DNA from: CAYYYG01 sp964591375
GTDB lineage: Bacteria; Patescibacteriota; Microgenomatia; UBA1406; GWC2-37-13
Assembly (NCBI GenBank): GCA_964591375.1
Contig: CAZQAU010000005.1
Span: forward strand, 8,180 to 72,179
Direction of reading: 5' to 3'
DNA: 64,000 nucleotides
Shown: positions 35,827 to 45,062 of the stretch, in pieces
Position numbering within the stretch: the stretch's first letter is position 1
How the letters are laid out: the number at the start of each line of letters is the position of its first letter
The notes under the pieces: generated by a model
Seen by the model: the letters and a program-made list of their open reading frames with translations, nothing else
What the model was told of the DNA's origin: nothing
The model's database searches: none
Translations under genes and position numbers: made by a program

Positions 35827-38368
35827 ATGCAATCATTAGTAACGAAATATGCCGATCCAGAGTTTATCAAGTCATGCCCTGAGCTTTTAAGGAAACCGGT
35901 AGAATACGATGATAAACACAAAAGAGAAAGAGAATCCGAAAACACTCGATTCAACGAATACCTGAATAAGGCACACAGTAGATTTATTCCGTTTGCGAAA
36001 GAAATGGCAGAAAAAGAAGGCAAAGTGCTGGCGATTTGTTTGAATTTGATTGTTGATAACAAAAATAGCAAGCCAAGAAGAGTTATGAGAATGTTTGCCT
36101 ATCCAGTGTATGTGAATGGCGAAATGTATTATGTGATGCCGGCATACAAGGAGTTGGCAGGCTTTACTGATACCCAAGGCAGGACCGTGAATATTCATAA
36201 AGATAATCGTAATATGATAGTTACGAAATCTTTTATGTTATTTATGATGATGAGCCGTTTTGTAATGGAAACCCGATGCAAGAACCATTTGAATGAAATA
36301 GAAGAGCACAATCCTATGACTTGCTTTGGTTTTTCAATGCCTAGAATCACGAGCAATCTGTTTAGTCCAATGGATTCCAACAAGACATTGGGCAGCGACA
36401 TTCTTTTTTACGAGAAGTTGCATAATAATATGAAGAATCTTGTATTTGAAGAGAATACGACAAAAGATTACCGCCCCGACAAAAAAATTATAACATATGT
36501 GTTTCTTACACCGGAACAGCACAAAACCGTTTGCTATGGGAATATCAATGTGATTCTTGGATGGCTATATGCCGAAATTCCCGTTATCAGTACATATTTT
36601 AATGTGATGGGATATCCTTACACCGAGAAGGATATTTCTGAATTTCCACTTGGAGCAACAGAAATACTATACAAGCATCCTCCTGGAAAACGTAAATATG
36701 AGAATCTGGATTTTGATGACGATATGAACAAGAAGCAGAATACCGGTCATGTCGAAAGAGCAGTTGCATCAGAAGGAAGAACAGAGATATGCTTGAAAAA
36801 CAACCAGTTTGACATTAATATCAACGTTCATGCTATTAATTTCCACAATCTTGGGCCTTTGCTTCAAGATACCGATTTGTGCCGGGCTACTCAGATGCTT
36901 ACAGAGCAAATATACAACAAACACTCCTATGCTGTTCCAAAGAATGTTGATAGCCCGGTCGAGCCTGTTTCAGTTGCTGAACTGTACAATATTGTCAACC
37001 AATCTTATGAATCCGGACCTGAACCCGAGCCAATTGGTGATAGCCAGATCAATTATTTTTATTTTGAAAATAATAATATATTGCCCCTGGAAGAAAATGA
37101 AAATCATGAAAACAAATACCCGTGCCCCGACACCCCAGCATTCCCGTTGCATCCAAACAATATGATGTTTGCGGCTAACGCTATTTTACATGGAGATACG
37201 GTAAGATGGCAAATATTTGATTTAGATAACATATTGACTAACAGTTTTTAATTTAAAACAGAATCAAGAATATGATTTGTCTTTTAAACAAAGGAAAAAT
37301 TTTGTTGAAGACAAAACAATTGATGGAAATGAACTTTGTGATGTGCATGAGATAATCAAAAATATGTTGGTTGAATCTCCCGAAAACGAATTGTTTGCAA
37401 ACGAACTGCCTTCTAATCCGCCGAACACTATTGTACCTGCTTTGCTTGGAGAATGCTTGAATCATCAGGAAACTGATATTTATCATGATATAGTATGTAC
37501 GGATGAAAAGGAAGTTGATATTGCGGAACAAAATGTTGTGGTTGTGGAAGAAGCTTGTGAACTAGATGTTGATATGCAAGAAGCTCATCAAGAAGAAGTA
37601 CCTGAACAAGAAGTTGTGATTGTTGACAAAGTTGAAGAACTTGTGGATTTGAATGTAACGGAAACAGAGAAGGATGTGATTGTTGACAAAGTTGAAGAAC
37701 TTGTGGATGTGAATGCAACGGAAACAGAGAAGGATGTGATTGTAGAAAAAGAGATTGTGGAAGATACAGAAAATGTTGTTGCAGAGAAAATCATAGAGAA
37801 CGAAATTGTGCAAGAAACACAAGATGTTTTTATGGAAGAAATTGTTGAAAAAGAGCTTGTGGAGGAATCAAAAGAGAGTATTATTGAACAGCAGACAAAA
37901 GAAGAAATTGTAGATAACAACTTTGCAAAAGAATTTGTTGAGAAGAATTTGTTGGAAGAACCTAAAAAAATTGCATTGTTTGGAGAAAAGAGTGAGGAAA
38001 TGGAATCTGAAGTGATTTCGACAAAGAGAAAGCTGGACAATTTCCATGAGCCTGAATATGATGAGGATAAAAGAATGAAAAAGAAATACAAGAAATTGAA
38101 AACCCGTTTCAACATGATGAGCGAAAGAATGGCTGTGGTAGAGAATTATAACAAAGAATTGGAGAGGAAATTGGAATTGCTAAATGAAAAGTTTATTGTA
38201 TTGAACAATAACTTTACCGAAAAGACGAGACAAGATGAACGATTTGGCATGATTGGAAATGCTGTTGAGTCTTTATTGGACAAATTTAAACAGCCTCAGA
38301 AAACAATGTTGAAGAATGATACTATGGGATATCCTTTTGAAGAAACTGCCAATATTCCATTGTTATAA
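35827..38368 (+). CDS. Spliced gene: 826-aa protein with acidic repeats and C-terminal coiled coil
   Basis: Exons 35827-37200 and 37262-38368 join in phase 0 after removal of a 61-base intron, giving 826 residues. Without splicing, the first frame ends shortly after the donor and the second has no nearby ATG, which is why I treat them as one gene. Residues 1-290 look globular; 290-460 contain an acidic linker and a structured segment; about 460-740 are Glu/Val/Asp-rich with a near-perfect duplication of a 20-residue unit (VDKVEELVD...); about 740-800 are a basic coiled coil. No enzyme motif is seen. It may be a virion or nuclear scaffold-like protein. The stop codon overlaps that of the cyclin gene. 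Confidence 0.8.
37201..37261 (+). other. Spliceosomal intron, 61 nt
   Basis: The donor is ACG|GTAAGA, the branch site is TTGACTAAC, and the acceptor is TTTAAAACAG with the branch A about 20 bases upstream. It interrupts the 826-residue gene between codons (phase 0), and both flanking exons are long open frames joined without change of frame. Confidence 0.75.
37615..37734 (+). repeat. Two tandem 60-base units, coding
   Basis: Two adjacent 60-base units differ at only a few positions and encode 20-residue acidic repeats (VDKVEELVD plus TETEKDVI) in the second exon of the 826-residue gene. The high identity points to recent tandem duplication. Confidence 0.9.
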
Positions 38369-39224
38369 ATTTTTCCGTTTTCTTTTTTGTGGTTGTGTAT
38401 TATTATCAAATAGTTTGAATATGTCTTGGAAATCGTTTTGTACCATAGGGAATAGTTTTGAAACATAATATTTTTGATTAGTTGCATAAATTTCTACAAC
38501 ACTTAAATCACTTTTGTGCACATCGGTCCATGCTTTTAAGACGAATCCAATCGCCTTTGGAAGCTTTTCAATATGAGCCAAAGTTTTTGCATATGTCAAT
38601 GCCGTTTCGATGTTGTGCAATTTTGCAAATACTACGATTAAAATAGCATATGCCAGTACAGAAGAAGAGAATGTTGCATAAGTATCAAAACATGCACATG
38701 CCTGAAACAAATGCTATAAAAAATATAAAATTATTAGTTAAAAAAGATAAGATGTAAAGATCAGAGGTTGTGCTTACATCGCAAAGAAATTTGAATTTGG
38801 AATCCTTATTATAAAATGCAGATTCGGATAAATAGACTGGTACCACATCAGATGTCAGATTAACATTACTGTTTGCAACCACAGTGCATTCCAAATGCAC
38901 TAAATCTTCGGCTTTGATGGTGCCTTCGAACAACTTTACAATATTTCTTGCATAGTAATACAGATCGACACAATGCAGTTTCATTGAAAGCCAATATGCA
39001 GAAGCCCCAACTAAGTTAATCGAGGTGTCTTTTGTTGCAACGTGTTTTAGTATTTGGTCCACAATTTTAACGGCAGTTGCGATCATGATAAGATCACATT
39101 GTGGCTCGTTTGTCAAATCAAAAATTTTATCTAATACATTCTGACGTTGCGCATTTGTAATGTTGTTGTTTTTGTATAGTTCTTCAACATGTTCGATAAC
39201 AAAATCTTGTTGATTTACCAACAT
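38363..39224 (-). CDS. Spliced viral cyclin, 265 aa
   Basis: Exons 39224-38778 and 38713-38363 (read on the minus strand) join in frame to a two-fold cyclin. The first cyclin box has QRQNVLDKIFDL, a helix with TAVKIVDQIL, and the hallmark NLVGASAYWLSMKLH (about residues 25-85), followed by DLVHLECTVV, matching the conserved mE.. helix. The second box contains SSSVLAYAILIVVFAK, matching the pSllAaa helix. The C-terminus is basic (KRKRKNL), a likely nuclear signal. A viral cyclin would activate or retarget host cyclin-dependent kinases to favour replication or transcription. Without splicing, the first frame lacks the second cyclin fold. Confidence 0.8.
38714..38777 (-). other. Spliceosomal intron in cyclin gene, 64 nt
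   Basis: On the minus strand the donor is GAT|GTAAGC, the branch site is TTAACTAATA, and the first downstream acceptor is TTTTTTATAG. A second in-frame acceptor (TTTGTTTCAG) 12 bases further on would give a 76-base intron ending at 38702 and a protein lacking four residues (HLFQ). The first is preferred because its branch-to-acceptor spacing matches the other intron in this window. Confidence 0.75.
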
Positions 39225-39300
39225 TTTTCTGAGTTATTTATTTATTTTAAAGCGACTCAAAGAAAACATGAATTTTAGAAACAATACATAAAAACATTTT

Positions 39301-40161
39301 TTATTCTGCAACAATTATGGTAAATACATTTACTCTGTTCAATGCAGTGCCATCGTTTGCTTTGACTACATCTTTGTAGCCAAAAATGAAATCGCCATGT
39401 TCGAATTGTTTAGCAAAACTGGAAAACTCATTGTAAATATGTCCCTTTTTGTGATCATAAAATTTGTCTTTTAGTTGGACAAGATATCGGTCGTTTTTTT
39501 CGACATATGGATTTTGGTAAGTGCCTTGTAGCGTACCCATCCAGTCAAAGCCAAAAAATTTAATAGGTTCGATCACATCCATCATAAGCACATCAGATAT
39601 GCTGCTCATATATCGTTGTATGATAGTAAATATAAAATGAAAACTGGATTTGATTGTAAAAGATTCATACACAAAATCATTGTTCCTTATTTTTTGCAAC
39701 AATAAATAAATTATATACGTCTTCATCATTGCCCGCACCTTCAACGAATTTGTGAATTCATATTCGCCATTGTATCCTCTTACATCTCTCAAATCTATTT
39801 TTCCTAATGCAAGTGTTTTTCGGTAAAAATCATGTGGCATTCCAATACCATCCTCATTCCATTGTAATATATATGTATCAGAAAGCTCTCCGGTTGCCGT
39901 CATCGCAGGCAATGCATACATTATCGGAAACTTTTGTTGGAAAAGAATTAGTATGCATTTTTTGTCCGATTGGTTTCTGACTTTTGTTAAATGAAAAATC
40001 GTTTTGGGTCGAATAATTCTCTCCATTGGGACATTCTCTACACTAAAATTGTATAATTTTTCGAGATCGTCTCCCGAAACACTTTTACATGACCAATTGG
40101 GTCCTTGATATGCAGGGTCAACCATTGATGCAACCTCTGCCAAAAACTCGTTTTTGTTCAT
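39301..40161 (-). CDS. Unknown protein, 286 aa
   Basis: Start at the ATG complementary to 40159-40161. A globular alpha/beta protein with no TM or low-complexity region, ending in VNVFTIIVAE. Not recognised. It overlaps the start region of the divergent small membrane-protein frame, so the shared promoter must be short or inside one frame. Confidence 0.75.
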   Translation of the reverse strand: MNKNEFLAEVASMVDPAYQGPNWSCKSVSGDDLEKLYNFSVENVPMERIIRPKTIFHLTKVRNQSDKKCILILFQQKFPIMYALPAMTATGELSDTYILQWNEDGIGMPHDFYRKTLALGKIDLRDVRGYNGEYEFTNSLKVRAMMKTYIIYLLLQKIRNNDFVYESFTIKSSFHFIFTIIQRYMSSISDVLMMDVIEPIKFFGFDWMGTLQGTYQNPYVEKNDRYLVQLKDKFYDHKKGHIYNEFSSFAKQFEHGDFIFGYKDVVKANDGTALNRVNVFTIIVAE

Positions 40162-40282
40162 GATTGAAATAGTCAAATATTATTATATTTTGTCGGAATA
40201 CAACTGTAGCTATTTTATGATAACGAGTAATTTTTTAAAAACATCAATATTACTAAATATATATTTTCCAAACAAAGAACCC

Positions 40283-40753
40283 ATGGAAAAACTATCTTTT
40301 TTATTCCAGCAGAGAATAACAGTATATAATAATTTGTTGGCTATCATAGACGAGATGGCAAAATCAAGTTGTTGGATTAGTTTTCGCATATTCATAGCCA
40401 AGCTTCCGTTGAATTGTATATCAAACTGTTGCAGTCCGTTTTACAAATGGCCATTCTTGTATTTTTGTTGGTTGTTTGGCATCAATTTCACGACAATTGT
40501 CATGATTAAACTAGGAGTGGATTGCTATAGTACATTAATATTTAACATGTATACAAATTTCGGGTTTTCCTTTCTGCTCATATTATGGGCATTTGTGGCT
40601 GCGGGCAATGATAACTGCAGTCCTGCTCAGCAGAACATTCTAGCCGATTCCGAAAAGGTGTTGTTTATGGTCACTGAGAATGAATCTTCATTGTATGAAA
40701 GACCACAACGACGGTTTGATAATACAGATGATGTAATTATCGAAGTAGAATAA
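40283..40753 (+). CDS. Membrane protein with two TM segments, 156 aa
   Basis: Two hydrophobic segments (about residues 52-80 and 90-110) follow a Cys-rich region (SSCW, NCISNCCSP). The C-terminal 45 residues are acidic and soluble. The start is uncertain: ATG codons at 40217 and 40160 are also in frame; 40283 leaves room for a promoter beside the divergent gene. Function unknown. Confidence 0.6.
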   Translation: MEKLSFLFQQRITVYNNLLAIIDEMAKSSCWISFRIFIAKLPLNCISNCCSPFYKWPFLYFCWLFGINFTTIVMIKLGVDCYSTLIFNMYTNFGFSFLLILWAFVAAGNDNCSPAQQNILADSEKVLFMVTENESSLYERPQRRFDNTDDVIIEVE

Positions 40754-40793
40754 TTGTCCATGTTTCATCAATTGTATTTTTGTACAAAGAATA

Positions 40794-41288
40794 TTAAATG
40801 TAGTATATTTTGTTGTTTTCAAAACCATCCAAATCATGCCCAAACCAATGTGAATGAAAAGAAGAGTTTGATACTGCATATTTCCCAGTGTAACTGATAC
40901 GAGGCCTGAGCATAAAAAGAGTAAATCCATATTTTTCAAACATATCGTATCTGGTTTGTGACCCAATTGTATTTTCGGGCAACAGTAATAAAAAAGGTTT
41001 GTTTATCGAATAACATTTTTGCAGAAACTCGTTTCTCAAACTGAACGGCGGATTTGTCACAATAGCATCGAACCAAAAATCAGGAGTGAAATTAAAAAAA
41101 TCATGCCCATCTTCTATATCTGTACCAATAATTCCATATCCCTTCTTTTCTAAGAATTTTACAATATGCCCTTTACCTGCACATGGTTCCCATATGACAT
41201 AGTCTTCTTTGGGCATACATTTTGATAAAATTGGTACTATTGGATTTAATGCCTCTGTAGGTGTATAATAGTTATCTCTTGCAGTCAT
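40794..41288 (-). CDS. N6-adenine-type DNA methyltransferase
   Basis: The compact 164-residue protein begins DNYYTPTEA, has SAM-binding motif I in WEPCAGKGHIV (residues 33-43), an acidic motif II (GTDIED, about 55-60) and the catalytic motif IV TNPPFS (78-83). This arrangement is found in small phage-type and giant-virus DNA adenine methyltransferases. There is no target-recognition domain of the usual size, so specificity is unclear. No partner restriction nuclease gene is evident nearby. It may mark viral DNA against host or viral nucleases. Confidence 0.8.
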   Translation of the reverse strand: MTARDNYYTPTEALNPIVPILSKCMPKEDYVIWEPCAGKGHIVKFLEKKGYGIIGTDIEDGHDFFNFTPDFWFDAIVTNPPFSLRNEFLQKCYSINKPFLLLLPENTIGSQTRYDMFEKYGFTLFMLRPRISYTGKYAVSNSSFHSHWFGHDLDGFENNKIYYI

Positions 41289-41334
41289 GATTACAAAAGT
41301 TTAGATCTTAAAACTACAATACATATTTATTATT

Positions 41335-41991
41335 TTATAAAAATATAAAAAATAAACTGATCGTCATTATCAGTCCAACTATATTCATAGGCCCAATAGA
41401 TTGGGATGCAAAAGATTGCACATTAATTTTTTCTCTGATCTTATAGTATTCTGGAGTAGGATTTTTCCACAGCTTATTTTGTTGCAAGTTATGCCATATT
41501 TCAAACAATTTTCTTCTTCGACTAACAAAAGTATAGTCATTTTCGGCAAATAAGACTCTTGAATACAAATAAGGCAGTTTGTTGCCCATTGCAAATTCAA
41601 TCCCAATAATAAACCAATGACATCCTTTCTCCAAATCATGGGCTACGCAATCCAATCGAAACAAACAAACAAATGCATATTCTAATGCACATTCATAGTA
41701 CCCCGCTTCGCATACTGTTTTTAAATATTTATATGCCAAATCATATTTCTTTTGGTAAAAATACCATTTCCCGTAGTTTGCCATGTTTTCCATAGGGTCC
41801 ATGCTCCAATTCAAAAACATATAATCCACAAGGGCATGTAATTTAGTTTTTGTTTTGATCTTGTTCAAAGCGTAAAACAAATCTACTGGCTGAATGTTCA
41901 ATAGTTCAGAAACCAGTATGGGTGTGTTTGGGAAATAAACATTTTGATTATGCATCTGCTTCCTTTTTTTGAAAAGCTGTGTGTGAAACAT
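41335..41991 (-). CDS. Sel1/TPR-like helical repeat protein with C-terminal TM
   Basis: From MFHTQLFKK (218 aa), the middle has helical pairs of Sel1/TPR style: YGKWYFYQKKYDLAYKYLKT and the next AGYYECALEYAFVCLF, then DLEKGCHWFIIGIEFA. The last 20 residues are a hydrophobic tail anchor (IVGLIMTISLFFIFL). Sel1-like proteins are adaptors, often in ER-associated pathways. Tail anchoring suggests insertion into ER or mitochondria after translation. The repeat assignment is by pattern only. Confidence 0.65.
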   Translation of the reverse strand: MFHTQLFKKRKQMHNQNVYFPNTPILVSELLNIQPVDLFYALNKIKTKTKLHALVDYMFLNWSMDPMENMANYGKWYFYQKKYDLAYKYLKTVCEAGYYECALEYAFVCLFRLDCVAHDLEKGCHWFIIGIEFAMGNKLPYLYSRVLFAENDYTFVSRRRKLFEIWHNLQQNKLWKNPTPEYYKIREKINVQSFASQSIGPMNIVGLIMTISLFFIFL

Positions 41992-42077
41992 TTGTAAAAA
42001 AGGTGAGTGGAAAATGAAAAACAAATTTTTTATTTCAGCAACAATATAATATACAATTAAAATTTTTCCAAAAGGGT

Positions 42078-42464
42078 TTAATCCTCAATTTGCTTGGTTT
42101 TGATGGTTTCTAATGTTTGTTTATGGGATTCACCCATAATCTGTAGCAATCGCATGTTGTCTCTGAGACAATATAATAATGAACGAGCAGGGAGAATGAT
42201 GCATTTATCCAGATCATCCTCAATGTCATGGTTCTCGGGTTTGTGTTCATAGGATGCCATTTTGTCATGCTGTTCCATCATTAATTGAATTATTGTGTTG
42301 AAAAAATCAATTTGGGTATCATAAATCTCAATCGCTTCTGTGCAAAATCTTGTGGATTTTGTTTGTTTTAACGGGGCAATGGCTGTTAACTGTTTTTGTT
42401 TGGCAACTGTAAGCCTTGACTTGGGCTTTTTCTTTTGTATGGGAGTTTTTGCTTTCTTGGTCAT
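42078..42464 (-). CDS. Small protein with basic N-terminal tail, 128 aa
   Basis: Residues 1-35 are Lys/Gln-rich (KKAKTPIQKKKPKSR) and resemble a nucleic-acid-binding or nuclear-localisation tail. The rest forms about three helices with an acidic linker (NHDIEDDLDK). The helix content and tail made me consider a histone fold, but the characteristic pairs do not line up well. Function unknown. Confidence 0.6.
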   Translation of the reverse strand: MTKKAKTPIQKKKPKSRLTVAKQKQLTAIAPLKQTKSTRFCTEAIEIYDTQIDFFNTIIQLMMEQHDKMASYEHKPENHDIEDDLDKCIILPARSLLYCLRDNMRLLQIMGESHKQTLETIKTKQIED

Positions 42465-42549
42465 TATAAGATGTAATACGATACTCTTTATTATTCTTTA
42501 CCACTTTCTTATATAAAATATATTGTATAACAAAAAACAAAAATAAACC

Positions 42550-43593
42550 TTATTTTAATTCCAAAATAGCTCCCAATGGAATATGCATAGATATAGATGG
42601 CCTATCAGGAGATTGAGCAGCAACAACCTCATTAGGATATTGCAATACACCAATAGGCTGTATCGTATGATTCGAAAGAGATCGTGAATGATAAATAAAA
42701 TCAAACAGTATCTGTTTCGTGTCGGGACAAAGCAATCCATCAATCGAATTTATAATTTGGCAATGGTAACCACCCAAATAATCAGTCATGTTCGCATCTT
42801 TCCGTTCTGCTAATTTCTTTTTGTATTCTTGATAGCTATCAACAAATCCATAAGTTTGCTGAGAACCAACAGGCGAAAATTCTGTGAGCAGCTTGGATGT
42901 TGTGCATTTGTTTGACTCTAAATTACTACAGCATAGTATTATGTAATCACATAAATGCTCTCTTTCTTTCAACCAGCTGTTCATCTTGACTATCGTTTCC
43001 ATTAATTTGATTGGGTTTATGGATGCTGATATGTATACTGAAACAAACAAAATGTGTCTGTTTTCTTTTACATTGTGAAACCCAGCAAATTCAAAAGAAA
43101 ACAATGCTGCAAAAAGTTTGGCTTCGTCATCTAAATCATATGTAGATGAAAGCATATATTTCATGCGCTTCGGATTGTAAACAATCACATTCAATATTTT
43201 TGTTAACGAATTGGTATTGTTGTTAACAAGATCTCCAAACACTAATTTGTAGTTCTTTTTCTCTACCAAATCGTGCAATTCGTGAATAGCACTTTCGTCG
43301 TTATCTATGTCTGATATGCTAACTAAATCTACGTTGTTAATCAAAACTATATCTACTAGTCTTTGAATTCTTTTCTTTGGGAGTTCAAGTTTTTCTTGAA
43401 ACATGACTTCAATTGATTTGGAAGGCATTGCATTAAAATGCACTACTGTTATTTGGTTGTTTTCAACCACTGATTTTCTAAACAAAAACCATCCCCTCTG
43501 CTCAAAATCATTGTATGTCAATCGTAATGGTGTTTTCTGTTCAGTCATTTTTGAAAATGGTTTGAATAGCTTTTCCGACAAAAACTTTTTCAT
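42550..43593 (-). CDS. CCR4-like endonuclease/exonuclease/phosphatase-fold protein, probably inactive
   Basis: The 347-residue protein follows the CCR4/nocturnin deadenylase layout: KKRIQRLVDIVLINNVDLVS in place of the helix leading to LQEV, ILNVIVYNPKRMKY matching the usual YKxxxF strand, CDYIILCCSNLES in place of ILCGDFNS, FDFIYHS in place of IDYIFYS, and SMHIPLGAILELK in place of SDHxPLxxxF. The catalytic Asp-Phe-Asn is missing, the final SDH has become SMH, and the Glu of LQE is Ser/Asp. It therefore looks like a pseudo-nuclease that may bind mRNA-decay partners or poly(A) without cutting. Start could also be Met16. Confidence 0.75.
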   Translation of the reverse strand: MKKFLSEKLFKPFSKMTEQKTPLRLTYNDFEQRGWFLFRKSVVENNQITVVHFNAMPSKSIEVMFQEKLELPKKRIQRLVDIVLINNVDLVSISDIDNDESAIHELHDLVEKKNYKLVFGDLVNNNTNSLTKILNVIVYNPKRMKYMLSSTYDLDDEAKLFAALFSFEFAGFHNVKENRHILFVSVYISASINPIKLMETIVKMNSWLKEREHLCDYIILCCSNLESNKCTTSKLLTEFSPVGSQQTYGFVDSYQEYKKKLAERKDANMTDYLGGYHCQIINSIDGLLCPDTKQILFDFIYHSRSLSNHTIQPIGVLQYPNEVVAAQSPDRPSISMHIPLGAILELK

Positions 43594-43709
43594 AAATCAG
43601 TCACTGAAAAAAGTATTTTTAAATAAATGTAAAGGGATATAAAAAACTTTATTTTGTTATCGTTTTTTACAAGAGTTTGGTTTTATAAATTATTAGTTTG
43701 TAGTTAACG

Positions 43710-44462
43710 ATGGAACCAGAATCTACTGAAATTATGGAAACAACTGAAACTAATGGATCAAACAAAAAACCAGTTAGTGAAGCCTTGTTTGATTATCTGC
43801 TTGAGAATGGCAATAAAACCCATCAAAATCTAGTTGAAAACCTTGATTATAATGTACTAGAAATCAAAAGGGCTGTAAGCAATGGAATCAAAGCGGGCAC
43901 CATTGTTGTTTCCAAAAGATCGGGTCAAAAACAGTACTATGATGTTTCACCAATTGCACGAGCGTATACTGATCTTGAAAAAGAAAAAAACAATCTTGAA
44001 AAACGACTTGATGATGTATACACTGAAAAAGCAGTGTTTTTTCAGCTTTTAGTGGCATTGGCATTGAAAAATGGAATGGATGCTGGAATACGATCTGTTG
44101 GCAAACAAGATCCGGATTGGCCTGTTTTTGCCATTAAATTGGATGAAAATAGCGAAGTGGCATGTCATATCAAAAAAGCAGATGTTTTTAAGAATTGCGA
44201 TTATCCTTCTTATCAACACGCTTGGAAATATGAAAAAGAGATGGAAAATCATCAAGACAAAGAAACTTATTACAAATTTGTACAAATGTTCAAAGAAGAA
44301 CAATTGGATAAAGAAACTTATTACAAATTTGTACAAATGTTTAAAGAAGAACAGTTGGATACCATCAAAAAATTTGTTTGCAAAATTACACAATCAAAAC
44401 TGGTCGATTGTTCTAAAGAAACTGCAGTCGAATTTGATGCAAAAAACAAAGGCGAGATTTAA
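43710..44462 (+). CDS. Winged-helix and coiled-coil protein, 250 aa
   Basis: Residues about 20-75 have a winged helix-turn-helix pattern (ALFDYLLENGNKTHQNLVEN, then a recognition-like helix EIKRAVSNGIKAG and a wing VVSKRSGQKQYY). Residues about 90-115 form a short coiled coil and about 183-216 contain two copies of a 17-residue repeat (DKETYYKFVQMFKEEQL). A nucleic-acid-binding regulatory role is likely; a Z-alpha relationship is possible but unproved. Confidence 0.7.
   Translation: MEPESTEIMETTETNGSNKKPVSEALFDYLLENGNKTHQNLVENLDYNVLEIKRAVSNGIKAGTIVVSKRSGQKQYYDVSPIARAYTDLEKEKNNLEKRLDDVYTEKAVFFQLLVALALKNGMDAGIRSVGKQDPDWPVFAIKLDENSEVACHIKKADVFKNCDYPSYQHAWKYEKEMENHQDKETYYKFVQMFKEEQLDKETYYKFVQMFKEEQLDTIKKFVCKITQSKLVDCSKETAVEFDAKNKGEI
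44256..44357 (+). repeat. Two tandem 51-base units, coding
   Basis: Two adjacent 51-base units, nearly identical, encode a repeated 17-residue helix in the winged-helix protein. They differ only at silent third positions, indicating recent duplication under protein-level constraint. Confidence 0.85.
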
Positions 44463-44481
44463 ATTGTGTTTATGCAGAATA

Positions 44482-44907
44482 TTAATTGTCGTCATAATTT
44501 GATACAAGATCTTCGTACAATAAAAAACCTATGTCATTTACAGTTTTAAGCTTATATATTTTGGCAGGAATATCTAACGCCCATAAATCATAATCTTTTT
44601 TGCAAATATACGATGATGCTAACCAATTTTCTGATTCTTCATGTCCCAACGCAGTATCAATTAATGAATCGACGCAAACCCATATATTTATTGTATCATA
44701 TTCGTTTACATTTATAAAATATTTATTGATTGGGATTAATTCATCGTTTTCATTCTTGTCTGGATGTGGCTTTATGTGTTTAAATAAAATGTCTGGTATA
44801 TATGATGCATTTATAATATGAAATAAATCTGGATTAATATCTTTATAATACGACCCACTAAATACTATTCCAGGATATATCGTTATATTATCAACCACTG
44901 AACTCAT
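44482..44907 (-). CDS. Unknown protein, 141 aa
   Basis: A compact acidic alpha/beta protein without TM or Cys motif; Tyr, Asp, Asn and Ile are abundant. Two Trp-containing stretches (INIWVCVDS and YDLWALDIP) may form its core. Not recognised. It converges on the winged-helix gene with about 20 bases between stops. Confidence 0.65.
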   Translation of the reverse strand: MSSVVDNITIYPGIVFSGSYYKDINPDLFHIINASYIPDILFKHIKPHPDKNENDELIPINKYFINVNEYDTINIWVCVDSLIDTALGHEESENWLASSYICKKDYDLWALDIPAKIYKLKTVNDIGFLLYEDLVSNYDDN

Positions 44908-45062
44908 TTACATATCATATGTTTTTGTTGGTATATCTGCCGTTTGTTTTTGATTTTATTGTTTTGAAATATAAAAATTTGTATTTATAAATATTCAAAT
45001 GCATAAAGCATCGATGGTTTGATACCGAACAAAACAAAAATCTACAAACTGAATACTAAAAA

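Noticed and set aside
37588..38115. 175-residue Ser/Thr-rich antisense frame
   Set aside because: Ser/Thr richness arises from reading the Glu/Val repeats of the sense gene backwards.
37277..38368. Independent gene starting with a TTG codon
   Set aside because: No ATG near the start, and the frame continues upstream to a splice acceptor that joins it in phase to the preceding frame.
38702..38777. Alternative 76-base form of the cyclin intron
   Set aside because: Possible, but the first acceptor after the branch site gives the same branch-acceptor spacing as the second intron; kept as an alternative only.
40688..40966. 92-residue minus-strand frame
   Set aside because: It overlaps both the methyltransferase and the membrane-protein gene in other frames and has no start context.
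42078..42464. Possible histone-fold protein (basic tail plus about three helices)
   Set aside because: Mirus-type viruses can encode histones, and one helix resembles the H2A C-terminal helix, but the loop-helix spacing and conserved pairs do not fit any core histone.
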